This document shows, one piece after another, positions 1 through 4,961 of a DNA stretch of 5,408 bases (within the stretch, counting starts at the first letter, position 1; each line of letters opens with the position of its first letter). Position numbers and translations under genes: made by a program. Source of the stretch: Acidimicrobiia bacterium (lineage in GTDB: Bacteria > Actinomycetota > Acidimicrobiia > IMCC26256 > PALSA-555); assembly GCA_022865365.1 (NCBI GenBank), contig JALHSW010000297.1, forward strand, positions 1 through 5,408, read 5' to 3'. Below the pieces are notes generated by a model. It ran no database searches, had not been told where the DNA came from, and saw nothing but the letters and a program-made list of their open reading frames with translations.

Positions 1-12
1 CTGATCGGTCAT
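1..12 (-). CDS. Possible 5' end of a divergent gene (four codons only)
   Basis: On the minus strand an ATG at 12-10 opens the reading M-T-D-Q and runs off the left edge. It is preceded, reading leftward, by a G-rich Shine-Dalgarno-like stretch (AAGGGGGAA, complement of about 18-26) at a suitable distance. Only four codons are visible, so no product can be named. The call rests on the start codon and ribosome site alone, and a chance match is quite possible. Confidence 0.3.
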
Positions 13-62
13 CTGGGTTCCCCCTTCGGGCGCCCGGGGCCGGACGCCACGGCCCCTGAACG

Positions 63-68
63 TATCCT
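63..68 (+). promoter_or_regulatory. Possible -10 box for a leaderless ychF-like transcript
   Basis: TATCCT fits the actinobacterial -10 pattern TANNNT. It ends 8 nt before the ATG at 77, so transcription would begin at or within a base or two of the start codon. No purine-rich Shine-Dalgarno precedes that ATG (the bases just upstream are CGACAGCC), which fits a leaderless mRNA, a common class in actinobacteria. I see no convincing -35 box. The call is an inference from spacing and the missing ribosome site. Confidence 0.4.
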
Positions 69-76
69 CGACAGCC

Positions 77-1099
77 ATGGAGCACCTCGGCCTGCTCGGC
101 CTCGCGGATTCGGGTCACGCAGCGCTGTTCGCCGCGCTGACCGGCCAGGACGTCTCGGCGGCGGCGGAGCGGATCCTCGGCCAGGTCGCGATCCCCGACG
201 ACCGCCTCGAGCAGCTCGCCGCGATGTCGGAATCGCAGAAGGTCGTGCCCGCGACCCTGCAGCTCGCATACCTCCCCGGCCTCTCCACCGAGGCGGGCAA
301 GGGTCTCGGGAGCCGTCTCCTCGGCAGCGTCCGCGACTCCGACGCCCTCATGCTCGTGGTGCGGGCCGACGAGGGCCACGAGGCCGCGCGCGAGCTGGCT
401 GCGCTCGAGGAGGAGCTGATCCTCGCCGATCTCGAATCGGTCGAGTCGCGCGTCTACAAGCAGCGGCGCGCCGCGAAGGGTGACAAGGCGCTCGCGCCCG
501 AGATCGCGGCACTCGACCGGGCCGAGGCGGTGCTGTCCGACGGGACGCCGATCTACCGGGGCGACCTGAGCGACGGCGACCGCGCGTTGCTCGCTCCCGC
601 GTTCCTGCTCACCAACAAGCCCGCGCTCGTGGTCGTGAACATCGGGACCGAGCAGCTCGCAGACGCCGAAGCGCTCGCGTCCCCGTTCGGCGACGACGCG
701 TTCGCGGTGTGCATCGAGCTCGAAGGCGATCCCGACGTCGTCGCGGCACAGGGTCCAGAGCGTGCGGAGCTCCTCGCCGACCTCGGCATCCTCGAGAGCG
801 TCGTGCCGCGACTTGCCCGCGCCGCGCTGAGCCTGTTGGGCCGCCGCACGTTCCTGACGACCGGTGACAAGGAGTCGCGAGCGTGGACGTTCCGCGCCGG
901 CGCAGCGGCGCCGGAGTGCGCCGGTGTCATCCACTCCGACCTGCAGCGCGGCTTCATCCGGGCCGAGGTGATCGACTGGCGCGAGCTGCTCGAGATCGGT
1001 TCGTGGCCGAAGGCCAAGGACGCAGGGAAGTTGCGGGTCGAGGGGAAGGACTACATCGTCGCCGACGGCGACGTAGTGGAGATTCGCTTCAACGTCTGA
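77..1099 (+). CDS. YchF/OLA1-family protein with degenerate nucleotide-binding site
   Basis: This is a 340-residue relative of the ribosome-associated P-loop NTPase YchF/OLA1 (family about 363). The C-terminal TGS-like DUF933 domain (about 253-340) is textbook, with GDKESRAWTFRAG, AGVIHSDLQRGFIRAEVI, AGKLRVEGKDYIV and terminal RFNV. The helical insertion (about 105-175, LADLESVESR) and LLTNKPALVVVN (177-188) also match. The G domain is eroded. The P-loop reads G8-LADS-G13-H14-A15 instead of GxxxxGK[S/T]. The DxxG motif (family DIAG) is Y65-L-P-G68. The conserved G2 segment around NFPFCTIEPN is missing, with about 6 fewer residues there. The family NxxE base-recognition motif is N188-I-G-T191, with Glu only at 192. 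By family knowledge, losing the P-loop Lys should cripple ATP/GTP binding and hydrolysis, so this is probably a pseudo-NTPase that keeps its ribosome or partner-binding surfaces. The intact frame and conserved C-terminus argue against a pseudogene. DUF192 follows after 15 nt. Confidence 0.9.
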   Translation: MEHLGLLGLADSGHAALFAALTGQDVSAAAERILGQVAIPDDRLEQLAAMSESQKVVPATLQLAYLPGLSTEAGKGLGSRLLGSVRDSDALMLVVRADEGHEAARELAALEEELILADLESVESRVYKQRRAAKGDKALAPEIAALDRAEAVLSDGTPIYRGDLSDGDRALLAPAFLLTNKPALVVVNIGTEQLADAEALASPFGDDAFAVCIELEGDPDVVAAQGPERAELLADLGILESVVPRLARAALSLLGRRTFLTTGDKESRAWTFRAGAAAPECAGVIHSDLQRGFIRAEVIDWRELLEIGSWPKAKDAGKLRVEGKDYIVADGDVVEIRFNV

Positions 1100-1114
1100 G
1101 ACAGCGGAGGCGGC

Positions 1115-1486
1115 ATGTCCTGGCTCGTGCGTCGCGTTCCAAGCGCAGTCGACGAAGTGCTCGCCGCCGCTGAGGTCGCGGCCACTCGAGCGGAGCGTCG
1201 GCGCGGGCTGCTCGGCCGCGACCAGGTCGAAGGAGCGCTCGTGCTCCGACCGTGCCGTCAGGTCCACACGTTCCGCATGCGGATGCCGATCGACGTGGTG
1301 TGGTGCGCCGACGACGGGCGCGTGCTGCGGATCGCGACGATGGCGCCCGGGCGTGTCTCCCGGCCGGTGCTCCGGGCGCGGTTCGTGATCGAAGCGGCTG
1401 CCGGTGCCACCGACCGGTGGCGGCTCCGGGTCGGCGATTCCCTCGAGGTGATCGTGGCTGACGGCCGGGATGAGGGGCCGAAATGA
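1115..1486 (+). CDS. DUF192 family protein
   Basis: This 123-residue protein spans essentially one DUF192 domain. Family hallmarks are RAERRRGLLGR (25-35), the core HTFRMRMPIDVVW (51-63), the GRVLRI strand (69-73 region) and the late VGDSLEV (107-112). The biochemical function of DUF192 is not established. Many homologues are exported, but no signal peptide or membrane segment is visible here, so a cytoplasmic location is likely. The ATG has a clear Shine-Dalgarno, GGAGG at 1106-1110, four bases upstream. It starts 15 nt after the YchF-like gene, so co-transcription with it is likely. The last codons and the stop lie inside a tandem 13-bp repeat array that continues into the gap before rsmI, so the C-terminal tail (RDEGPK) is partly made by repeat DNA. 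Confidence 0.88.
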   Translation: MSWLVRRVPSAVDEVLAAAEVAATRAERRRGLLGRDQVEGALVLRPCRQVHTFRMRMPIDVVWCADDGRVLRIATMAPGRVSRPVLRARFVIEAAAGATDRWRLRVGDSLEVIVADGRDEGPK

Positions 1487-1536
1487 GGGGGCCGGTATGA
1501 GGGACCGGAATGAGGGACCGGAATGAGGGGACTGGG
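1470..1536 (+). repeat. Tandem array A: five 13-14 bp units before rsmI
   Basis: There are five consecutive units at 1470-1482, 1483-1496, 1497-1509, 1510-1522 and 1523-1536. The consensus is ATGAGGGACCGGA. Units three and four are identical, and the others differ by one to a few bases or one inserted G. Every unit starts ATGA and carries a GAGGG core resembling a Shine-Dalgarno. The array begins in the last codons of the DUF192 gene, contains its TGA, and ends 8 nt before the rsmI GTG. Purines dominate this strand. Confidence 0.92.
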
Positions 1537-1544
1537 GCCGACGG

Positions 1545-2387
1545 GTGGCTGAAGGTCGGCTCGTGCTGGTCGCGACGCCCATCGGGAACCTGGGCGACCT
1601 CGCACCACGCGCGGTCGAGGCGTTGCGTGACGCCGACGTGATCGCGGCCGAGGACACGCGCCGGACGCGAGCGTTGCTCACTCACGCGGGCCTGTCGGCT
1701 CGCGGTCGCCTCGTCGCCGTGCACGAGCACAACGAACGCGGGCGGGCCGTCGAGCTCGTCGACGAGATTCGCCGAGGGGGCACCGTGGCGCTGGTCACCG
1801 ACGCCGGGATGCCCGGGGTGTCGGACCCGGGCGTGCTCGTCGTGCGCGCCTGCGCACACGCCGGATTGCGGGTCGATGTGGTGCCCGGGCCGAGTGCCGC
1901 GCTCGCGGCGCTCGTCGTGTCGGGCCTCCCCACCGACCGGTTCGTGTTCGAAGGGTTCCTGCCCCGCAAGGGCAGCGAGCGGCGCGCCCGACTCGCCGCG
2001 ATTGCTCGGGAGCCGCGCACCGTCGTGCTGTTCGAGGCCCCGCCGCGGGTCGCCGCGACGCTCGCCGACTTGGTGGAGGTGTGCGGCGGGGACCGACCGG
2101 TCGCGGTCGCGCGGGAGCTCACGAAGGTCCACGAGGAGACCTTCCGCGGCACGCTCGCCGACGCGATCGACCACGTCGCGACGCAGCCCCCCCGAGGCGA
2201 GCACGTGCTGGTGGTGGGCGGTGCGGCACCCGCCGCCGCGGCGACCGACGACGACGTGGCCGAGGCTGCGCGTGTGGAGCTGGCTGGTGGGGCTTCCACC
2301 AAGGAGGCCGCCGATCGCGTCGCCGACCGTCTCGGGGTCGCCCGTCGGCGTGCCTACGACGCAGTGCTCGCCCAGCGTCGTTCGTGA
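1545..2387 (+). CDS. rsmI: 16S rRNA (cytidine1402-2'-O)-methyltransferase RsmI
   Basis: RsmI uses S-adenosylmethionine to 2'-O-methylate C1402 of 16S rRNA in the decoding centre. This 280-residue protein has the family's normal length and tetrapyrrole-methylase-like fold signatures: VATPIGNLGD (9-18), AEDTRRTRALL (35-45), DAGMPGVSDPG (86-96, usually DAGTPxISDPG), VVPGPSA (112-118), GFLPRK (137-142), a FEAPPR segment and RELTKVHEE. The C-terminal 45 or so residues (STKEAADRVADRLGVARR) match the small helical RsmI tail domain. I chose the GTG at 1545 because it keeps the first beta strand (RLVLVATP) whole. A GTG at 1563 has a well-spaced GAAGG (1551-1555) but would trim that strand. No ATG lies in frame: the one at 1497 meets a stop at 1524. 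The leader is repeat array A. A second 13-bp array follows the gene. Confidence 0.97.
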   Translation: MAEGRLVLVATPIGNLGDLAPRAVEALRDADVIAAEDTRRTRALLTHAGLSARGRLVAVHEHNERGRAVELVDEIRRGGTVALVTDAGMPGVSDPGVLVVRACAHAGLRVDVVPGPSAALAALVVSGLPTDRFVFEGFLPRKGSERRARLAAIAREPRTVVLFEAPPRVAATLADLVEVCGGDRPVAVARELTKVHEETFRGTLADAIDHVATQPPRGEHVLVVGGAAPAAAATDDDVAEAARVELAGGASTKEAADRVADRLGVARRRAYDAVLAQRRS

Positions 2388-2405
2388 CGCGTCGCCGAGC
2401 CCGAA

Positions 2406-2456
2406 CGAGCAGCCGAACGATCAGCCCCAACGATCAGCCCCAACGATCAGCCCCAA
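2406..2456 (+). repeat. Tandem array B: 13-bp units after rsmI
   Basis: Three perfect head-to-tail copies of CGATCAGCCCCAA lie at 2418-2430, 2431-2443 and 2444-2456. They are preceded by a degenerate 12-base copy (CGAGCAGCCGAA, 2406-2417) and followed by a partial GATC-containing echo (GGATCGGGG, 2457-2465). The array is in the 127-nt gap between rsmI and metG. Its unit length equals that of array A before rsmI, but the two consensus sequences are not clearly related on either strand. Confidence 0.93.
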
Positions 2457-2465
2457 GGATCGGGG
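2438..2465 (+). terminator. Weak hairpin at the end of array B
   Basis: CGATC (2444-2448) can pair with GATCG (2458-2462) around a 9-base loop. CCC just upstream can pair with GGG (2463-2465) across a two-base AA bulge, giving about eight pairs. No T-run follows, so it does not fit a classical intrinsic terminator. It may be a processing or attenuation structure, or only a by-product of the repeat. Confidence 0.22.
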
Positions 2466-2491
2466 TGTCGAATACCGGGGAGTGACGCGAC

Positions 2492-2498
2492 GAAGGGG
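2492..2498 (+). promoter_or_regulatory. Ribosome binding site supporting an upstream metG start
   Basis: GAAGGGG lies 7 nt before an in-frame GTG at 2506, three codons upstream of the ATG at 2515. The ATG has only GGGAG (2508-2512) with a 2-nt gap, which is too close for ideal initiation. Either start yields a normal MetRS N-terminus. Confidence 0.4.
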
Positions 2499-2514
2499 TC
2501 GTATCGTGGGAGCG

Positions 2515-4035
2515 ATGGACACGCCGTTCTACGTCACCACGCCGATCTACTACGTGAACGACGCACCGCACATCGGGCATGCGTACCCGACCGTCGCGGC
2601 CGACGTGCTCGCACGGTGGCGGCGTCTCTGGGGCGACGACGTGCAGTTCCTCACCGGCACCGACGAGCACGGCCTCAAGGTGCAGCGCGCCGCCGAGGAG
2701 CAAGGTGTCACACCCCTGGAATGGGCCGACCGTACGAGTGAGCGGTATCGCGAGACCTGGCGGCTTCTCGAGATCACCAACACCGACTTCATCCGCACCA
2801 CCGAGCCGCGCCACCACGCCGCGGTGCAGCAGTTCATGCAGCGGGTCTACGACAACGGCTACATCGAGCGGGGCACCTACGAGGGCCTGTACTGCGTGTC
2901 GTGCGAGGCCTATTACACCGAGGGCGAGCTCGTCGACGGGATGTGCGCGATCCACAAGACGCCGGTCGAGCGAGTCACCGAGGAGAACTACTTCTTCAAG
3001 CTCTCCGCGTTCGAGGACCGGCTGCTCGAGCACTACGCCGCGCATCCTGAAGCCGTGCAGCCCGAGTCGCGGCGCAACGAGGTGCTCGGCTTCATCAAGC
3101 AAGGTCTGCGCGACTTCTCGATGAGCCGCACGTCGATCACCTGGGGGGTTCCCCTGCCCTGGGACCCCGACCACGTCGCCTACGTCTGGTTCGACGCGCT
3201 CTTCAACTACTGCACGGCGGTCGGGTACGGCGACGACCGCGCGCGCTTCGACCGCTACTGGCCGGTCGATTACCACATCGTCGGCAAGGACATCGTTCGC
3301 TTTCACGCCGTGTACTGGCCCGCGATGCTCATGGCCGCGGGGGAGGCGCCACCGAAGTGCGTGTTCGCGCACGGTTTCCTGCTGGTCGGTGGGGAGAAGA
3401 TGAGCAAGACCGGCCTCAACCAGATCGCGCCGGCCGACCTCGTCGAGACGTTCGGCTCCGACGGCCTTCGGTACCACTTCCTTGCCGATCAACGGTTCGG
3501 TCCCGACGGTGACTTCAGCTTCGAGGCGATGGTCGCGCGCTACAACGCGGACCTCGCGAACAACTTCGGGAACCTCGCGAGCCGCGTGCTGAACATGGCC
3601 GTCACCTACTGCGATGGCGTCGCGCCCCACGCGCGCGCCGAAGGGCCGCTCGTCCCCGCGATCGAGCGGGCCTTCGAGGAGAACGCCCGGCACCTGGAGC
3701 GGCTCGACTACGCCGGAGCCTACGGCGCGGTCTGGGAGCTGATCGGCGCGGCAAACTCGTTCATCGAGGACTCCGAGCCGTGGAAGCTCCACAAGGCCGG
3801 TGACGCCGGCGCGGTCGCCGGCGTGCTGGGTGACTGTCTCGAAGCGCTCCGCATCGTCGCGCTGCTGGCCTCGCCGATCATCCCCGATGCGTGCCGCGAG
3901 CTCTGGCGGCGACTCGGACTCGACGGCGCGCCCGAGGACCAAAGCCTCCCCGCCGCCGCCGCGTGGGGCCTCGGGCCGAGCGGCACCAACCTCGAGAAGG
4001 GCGACCCCCTCTTCCCTCGCATCGACACCGACTGA
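2515..4035 (+). CDS. metG: Methionyl-tRNA synthetase (class Ia)
   Basis: MetRS charges tRNA-Met with methionine using ATP and supplies both initiation and elongation. The 506 residues show the N-terminal strand FYVTTPIYYVN, the HIGH motif H19-I-G-H22, the TGTDEHG motif, and one zinc knuckle with ligands C127, C130, C144 and H147. The WFDAL segment and the second signature K295-M-S-K-T299 follow. This variant, followed by GLNQIAP, lines up with actinobacterial KMSKS-NLTGIAP. The anticodon-binding helical domain follows (NNFGNLASR, FIEDSEPWKL), and the chain ends at DPLFPRI. No C-terminal EMAP/Trbp111-type tRNA-binding extension is present. The frame is open far upstream into rsmI, but that part is shadow and conservation begins at MDTPFYVTTP. 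A GTG at 2506 would add V-G-A and has the better ribosome site. No T-box leader is visible. tatD follows, as in many Gram-positive genomes. Confidence 0.98.
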   Translation: MDTPFYVTTPIYYVNDAPHIGHAYPTVAADVLARWRRLWGDDVQFLTGTDEHGLKVQRAAEEQGVTPLEWADRTSERYRETWRLLEITNTDFIRTTEPRHHAAVQQFMQRVYDNGYIERGTYEGLYCVSCEAYYTEGELVDGMCAIHKTPVERVTEENYFFKLSAFEDRLLEHYAAHPEAVQPESRRNEVLGFIKQGLRDFSMSRTSITWGVPLPWDPDHVAYVWFDALFNYCTAVGYGDDRARFDRYWPVDYHIVGKDIVRFHAVYWPAMLMAAGEAPPKCVFAHGFLLVGGEKMSKTGLNQIAPADLVETFGSDGLRYHFLADQRFGPDGDFSFEAMVARYNADLANNFGNLASRVLNMAVTYCDGVAPHARAEGPLVPAIERAFEENARHLERLDYAGAYGAVWELIGAANSFIEDSEPWKLHKAGDAGAVAGVLGDCLEALRIVALLASPIIPDACRELWRRLGLDGAPEDQSLPAAAAWGLGPSGTNLEKGDPLFPRIDTD

Positions 4036-4054
4036 CGTACGCGACTGACATGTC

Positions 4055-4092
4055 TGTGCACTCATCCGCGCCATGACCCCCCAGAGTGCACA
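4055..4092 (+). repeat. Perfect 9-bp inverted repeat between metG and tatD
   Basis: TGTGCACTC (4055-4063) and GAGTGCACA (4084-4092) are exact reverse complements separated by 20 bases. Each arm also contains the palindrome GTGCAC, and the two palindromes are 30 bp apart, about three helical turns. As RNA it gives a 9-bp stem whose loop holds the ATG at 4073. As DNA it could be a pair of operator sites. It begins 20 nt after the metG stop, and no T-run follows it. Confidence 0.8.
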
Positions 4093-4095
4093 AAC

Positions 4096-4100
4096 AGGGA
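4096..4100 (+). promoter_or_regulatory. Ribosome binding site deciding the tatD start
   Basis: AGGGA ends five bases before the in-frame GTG at 4106. The ATG at 4073 has only CATCCGCGCC upstream, with no Shine-Dalgarno. The site supports initiation at GTG 4106. Confidence 0.55.
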
Positions 4101-4105
4101 AGTTG

Positions 4106-4876
4106 GTGTGGACCGACAGCCACTGCCATGTGCAGTGGTGCGAGGGGGGTGCCGACGCGGCGATCGAGCGAGCCCGCGCCGCGGGTGTCATCGGGATGGT
4201 CGTGGTCGGCACCGACGCCGAGAGCTCGCGCGCCGCGATTGACCTCGCCGTCCGCCATGACGACGTGCGCGCCACCGTCGGCCTGCATCCGCACGACGCG
4301 TCGAAGCTCGACGAAGAGTGGCCCCAGCTCCTCGAGCTGGCGCGTGCGCCCGGCGTGGTCGCGATCGGCGAGGCGGGCTTCGACCTCCACTACCGCCACT
4401 CCGAACCCGACGTACAGGAAGCCGCGTTCCGCGCCCAGATCCGCCTGGCCAAGGAGCTCGACCGGGCGCTGGTGATCCACTCACGCGAGGCGTGGGACGA
4501 CACGCTGCGTGTGCTCGCCGACGAGGGCCCGCCGGCTCGGACCGTGTTCCACTGCTTCACCGGCGGTCCGGTCGAGGCCACGGCATGCCTCGACCTCGGA
4601 GCCCACCTCTCCTTCAGCGGGATCGTGTCGTTCAAGGGGGCCGACGACGTGCGGGCCGCCGCCGCGGTCTGCCCCCTCGACCGGCTCCTCGTCGAGACCG
4701 ACGCCCCCTATCTCGCTCCGATGCCCCATCGTGGGCGCGAGAACGAGCCGGCACTCGTGAGCGTCGTGGGTGCGGCCCTGGCCTCCGCCGGGCTCGCGGT
4801 CGAGGACGTGGCCGCCGCGACCGTGGCCAACGCCGCACGGGTGTTGGAAACGCCGCCGGATCCGGGGCTACCGTGA
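4106..4876 (+). CDS. tatD: TatD-family metal-dependent hydrolase (putative DNase)
   Basis: TatD enzymes are cytoplasmic two-metal TIM-barrel hydrolases. Characterised members show 3'-5' exonuclease or DNase activity, and the natural substrate of this branch is uncertain. Counting from the GTG at 4106 (256 residues), the expected metal ligands are all present: H6 and H8 (DSHCH), E89 (GEAGFD), H125 (VIHSREAW), H149 (FHCFTGG) and D199 (ETDAPYLAP). PHRGRENEPA and a C-terminal VANAARVL complete the family pattern. An ATG at 4073 would add 11 residues (267 total) but lacks a ribosome site and lies in the loop of an inverted repeat. The GTG has AGGGA at a good distance and puts DSHCH near the N-terminus, as is usual in TatD proteins. 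The gene is 70 nt after metG, matching the metS-tatD/yabD pairing known in Mycobacterium and Bacillus. The identity is secure and the start less so. Confidence 0.96.
   Translation: MWTDSHCHVQWCEGGADAAIERARAAGVIGMVVVGTDAESSRAAIDLAVRHDDVRATVGLHPHDASKLDEEWPQLLELARAPGVVAIGEAGFDLHYRHSEPDVQEAAFRAQIRLAKELDRALVIHSREAWDDTLRVLADEGPPARTVFHCFTGGPVEATACLDLGAHLSFSGIVSFKGADDVRAAAAVCPLDRLLVETDAPYLAPMPHRGRENEPALVSVVGAALASAGLAVEDVAAATVANAARVLETPPDPGLP
4120..4138 (+). other. Small hairpin just inside the tatD coding region
   Basis: CCACTGC (4120-4126) and GCAGTGG (4132-4138) form a perfect 7-bp stem with a 5-base loop, about 11 nt after the proposed start codon. It covers the codons for the metal-binding His-Cys-His motif, so coding constraint may explain part of it. 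A structure at this distance could slow early translation. Confidence 0.4.
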
Positions 4877-4883
4877 GTGGGTA

Positions 4884-4914
4884 CCCCGGTCCAGGATGTG
4901 GTCCTGTCGCGGGG
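4884..4914 (+). terminator. GC-rich hairpin after tatD without U-tract
   Basis: The outer arms CCCCG (4884-4888) and CGGGG (4910-4914) and inner arms CAGGA (4892-4896) and TCCTG (4902-4906) form a two-part stem with a symmetrical 3x3 internal loop and a 5-base apical loop. It starts 8 nt after the tatD stop. No T-run follows, so it could only be the U-less type of terminator proposed for high-GC actinobacteria, or a processing site. Confidence 0.35.
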
Positions 4915-4939
4915 AGTCACCCCGGCGGGTAGTCACCCC
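4915..4939 (+). repeat. Pair of 9-bp direct repeats upstream of the last gene
   Basis: AGTCACCCC occurs at 4915-4923 and again at 4931-4939, a 16-bp period, in the 85-nt gap between tatD and the next gene. It may be a chance pair in GC-rich DNA or a double binding site. Nothing else in the gap was recognised apart from the hairpin before it and the ribosome site after it. Confidence 0.4.
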
Positions 4940-4951
4940 ACGGGACGCAGC

Positions 4952-4956
4952 GGAGG
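4952..4956 (+). promoter_or_regulatory. Strong Shine-Dalgarno pointing to an ATC start
   Basis: GGAGG, within CAGCGGAGG, ends five bases before ATC at 4962. The same nine bases occur before the DUF192 ATG (1102-1110), so this matches a ribosome site used elsewhere in the window. No ATG, GTG or TTG in the downstream frame sits at a suitable distance. Confidence 0.6.
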
Positions 4957-4961
4957 CTCAC

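Noticed and set aside
1..7. CTGATCG at the window start resembles the reverse complement of part of the array B unit
   Set aside because: A seven-base match is expected by chance and no 13-bp periodicity surrounds it.
77..1099. The YchF-like gene as a pseudogene
   Set aside because: The frame is intact over 340 codons, codon use matches its neighbours and the C-terminal domain is strongly conserved. Selective loss confined to nucleotide motifs suggests change of function rather than decay.
1474..1545. G-quadruplex potential of the G-runs in tandem array A
   Set aside because: Most loops between runs of three or more G are 9-10 nt, longer than canonical, so I cannot support it beyond general G-richness.
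1089..2204. A 371-codon minus-strand open frame across DUF192 and rsmI
   Set aside because: It runs through the tandem repeat array and two clear + genes, reads as low-complexity Arg/Pro/His-rich sequence, and lacks any motif.
1876..2514. Upstream in-frame extension of metG to an ATG at 1876
   Set aside because: The extension is an out-of-frame reading of rsmI and of tandem array B. MetRS conservation begins at MDTPFYVTTP.
2388..2514. A T-box riboswitch or promoter in the metG leader
   Set aside because: No T-box consensus or antiterminator is seen, and TATCGT near 2503 has no partner -35 and lies too close to the start to be convincing.
2434..4275. A 613-codon minus-strand open frame antisense to metG
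   Set aside because: Its composition is what GC-rich codon bias on the opposite strand produces. It shows no recognisable family motif, and metG on the + strand is unambiguous.
4896..4961. ATG at 4896 as the start of the Pro-rich gene
   Set aside because: It lies at the edge of a hairpin loop with no Shine-Dalgarno, and its 22 extra residues are encoded by the hairpin and direct repeats. It stays possible if the ATC start is wrong.
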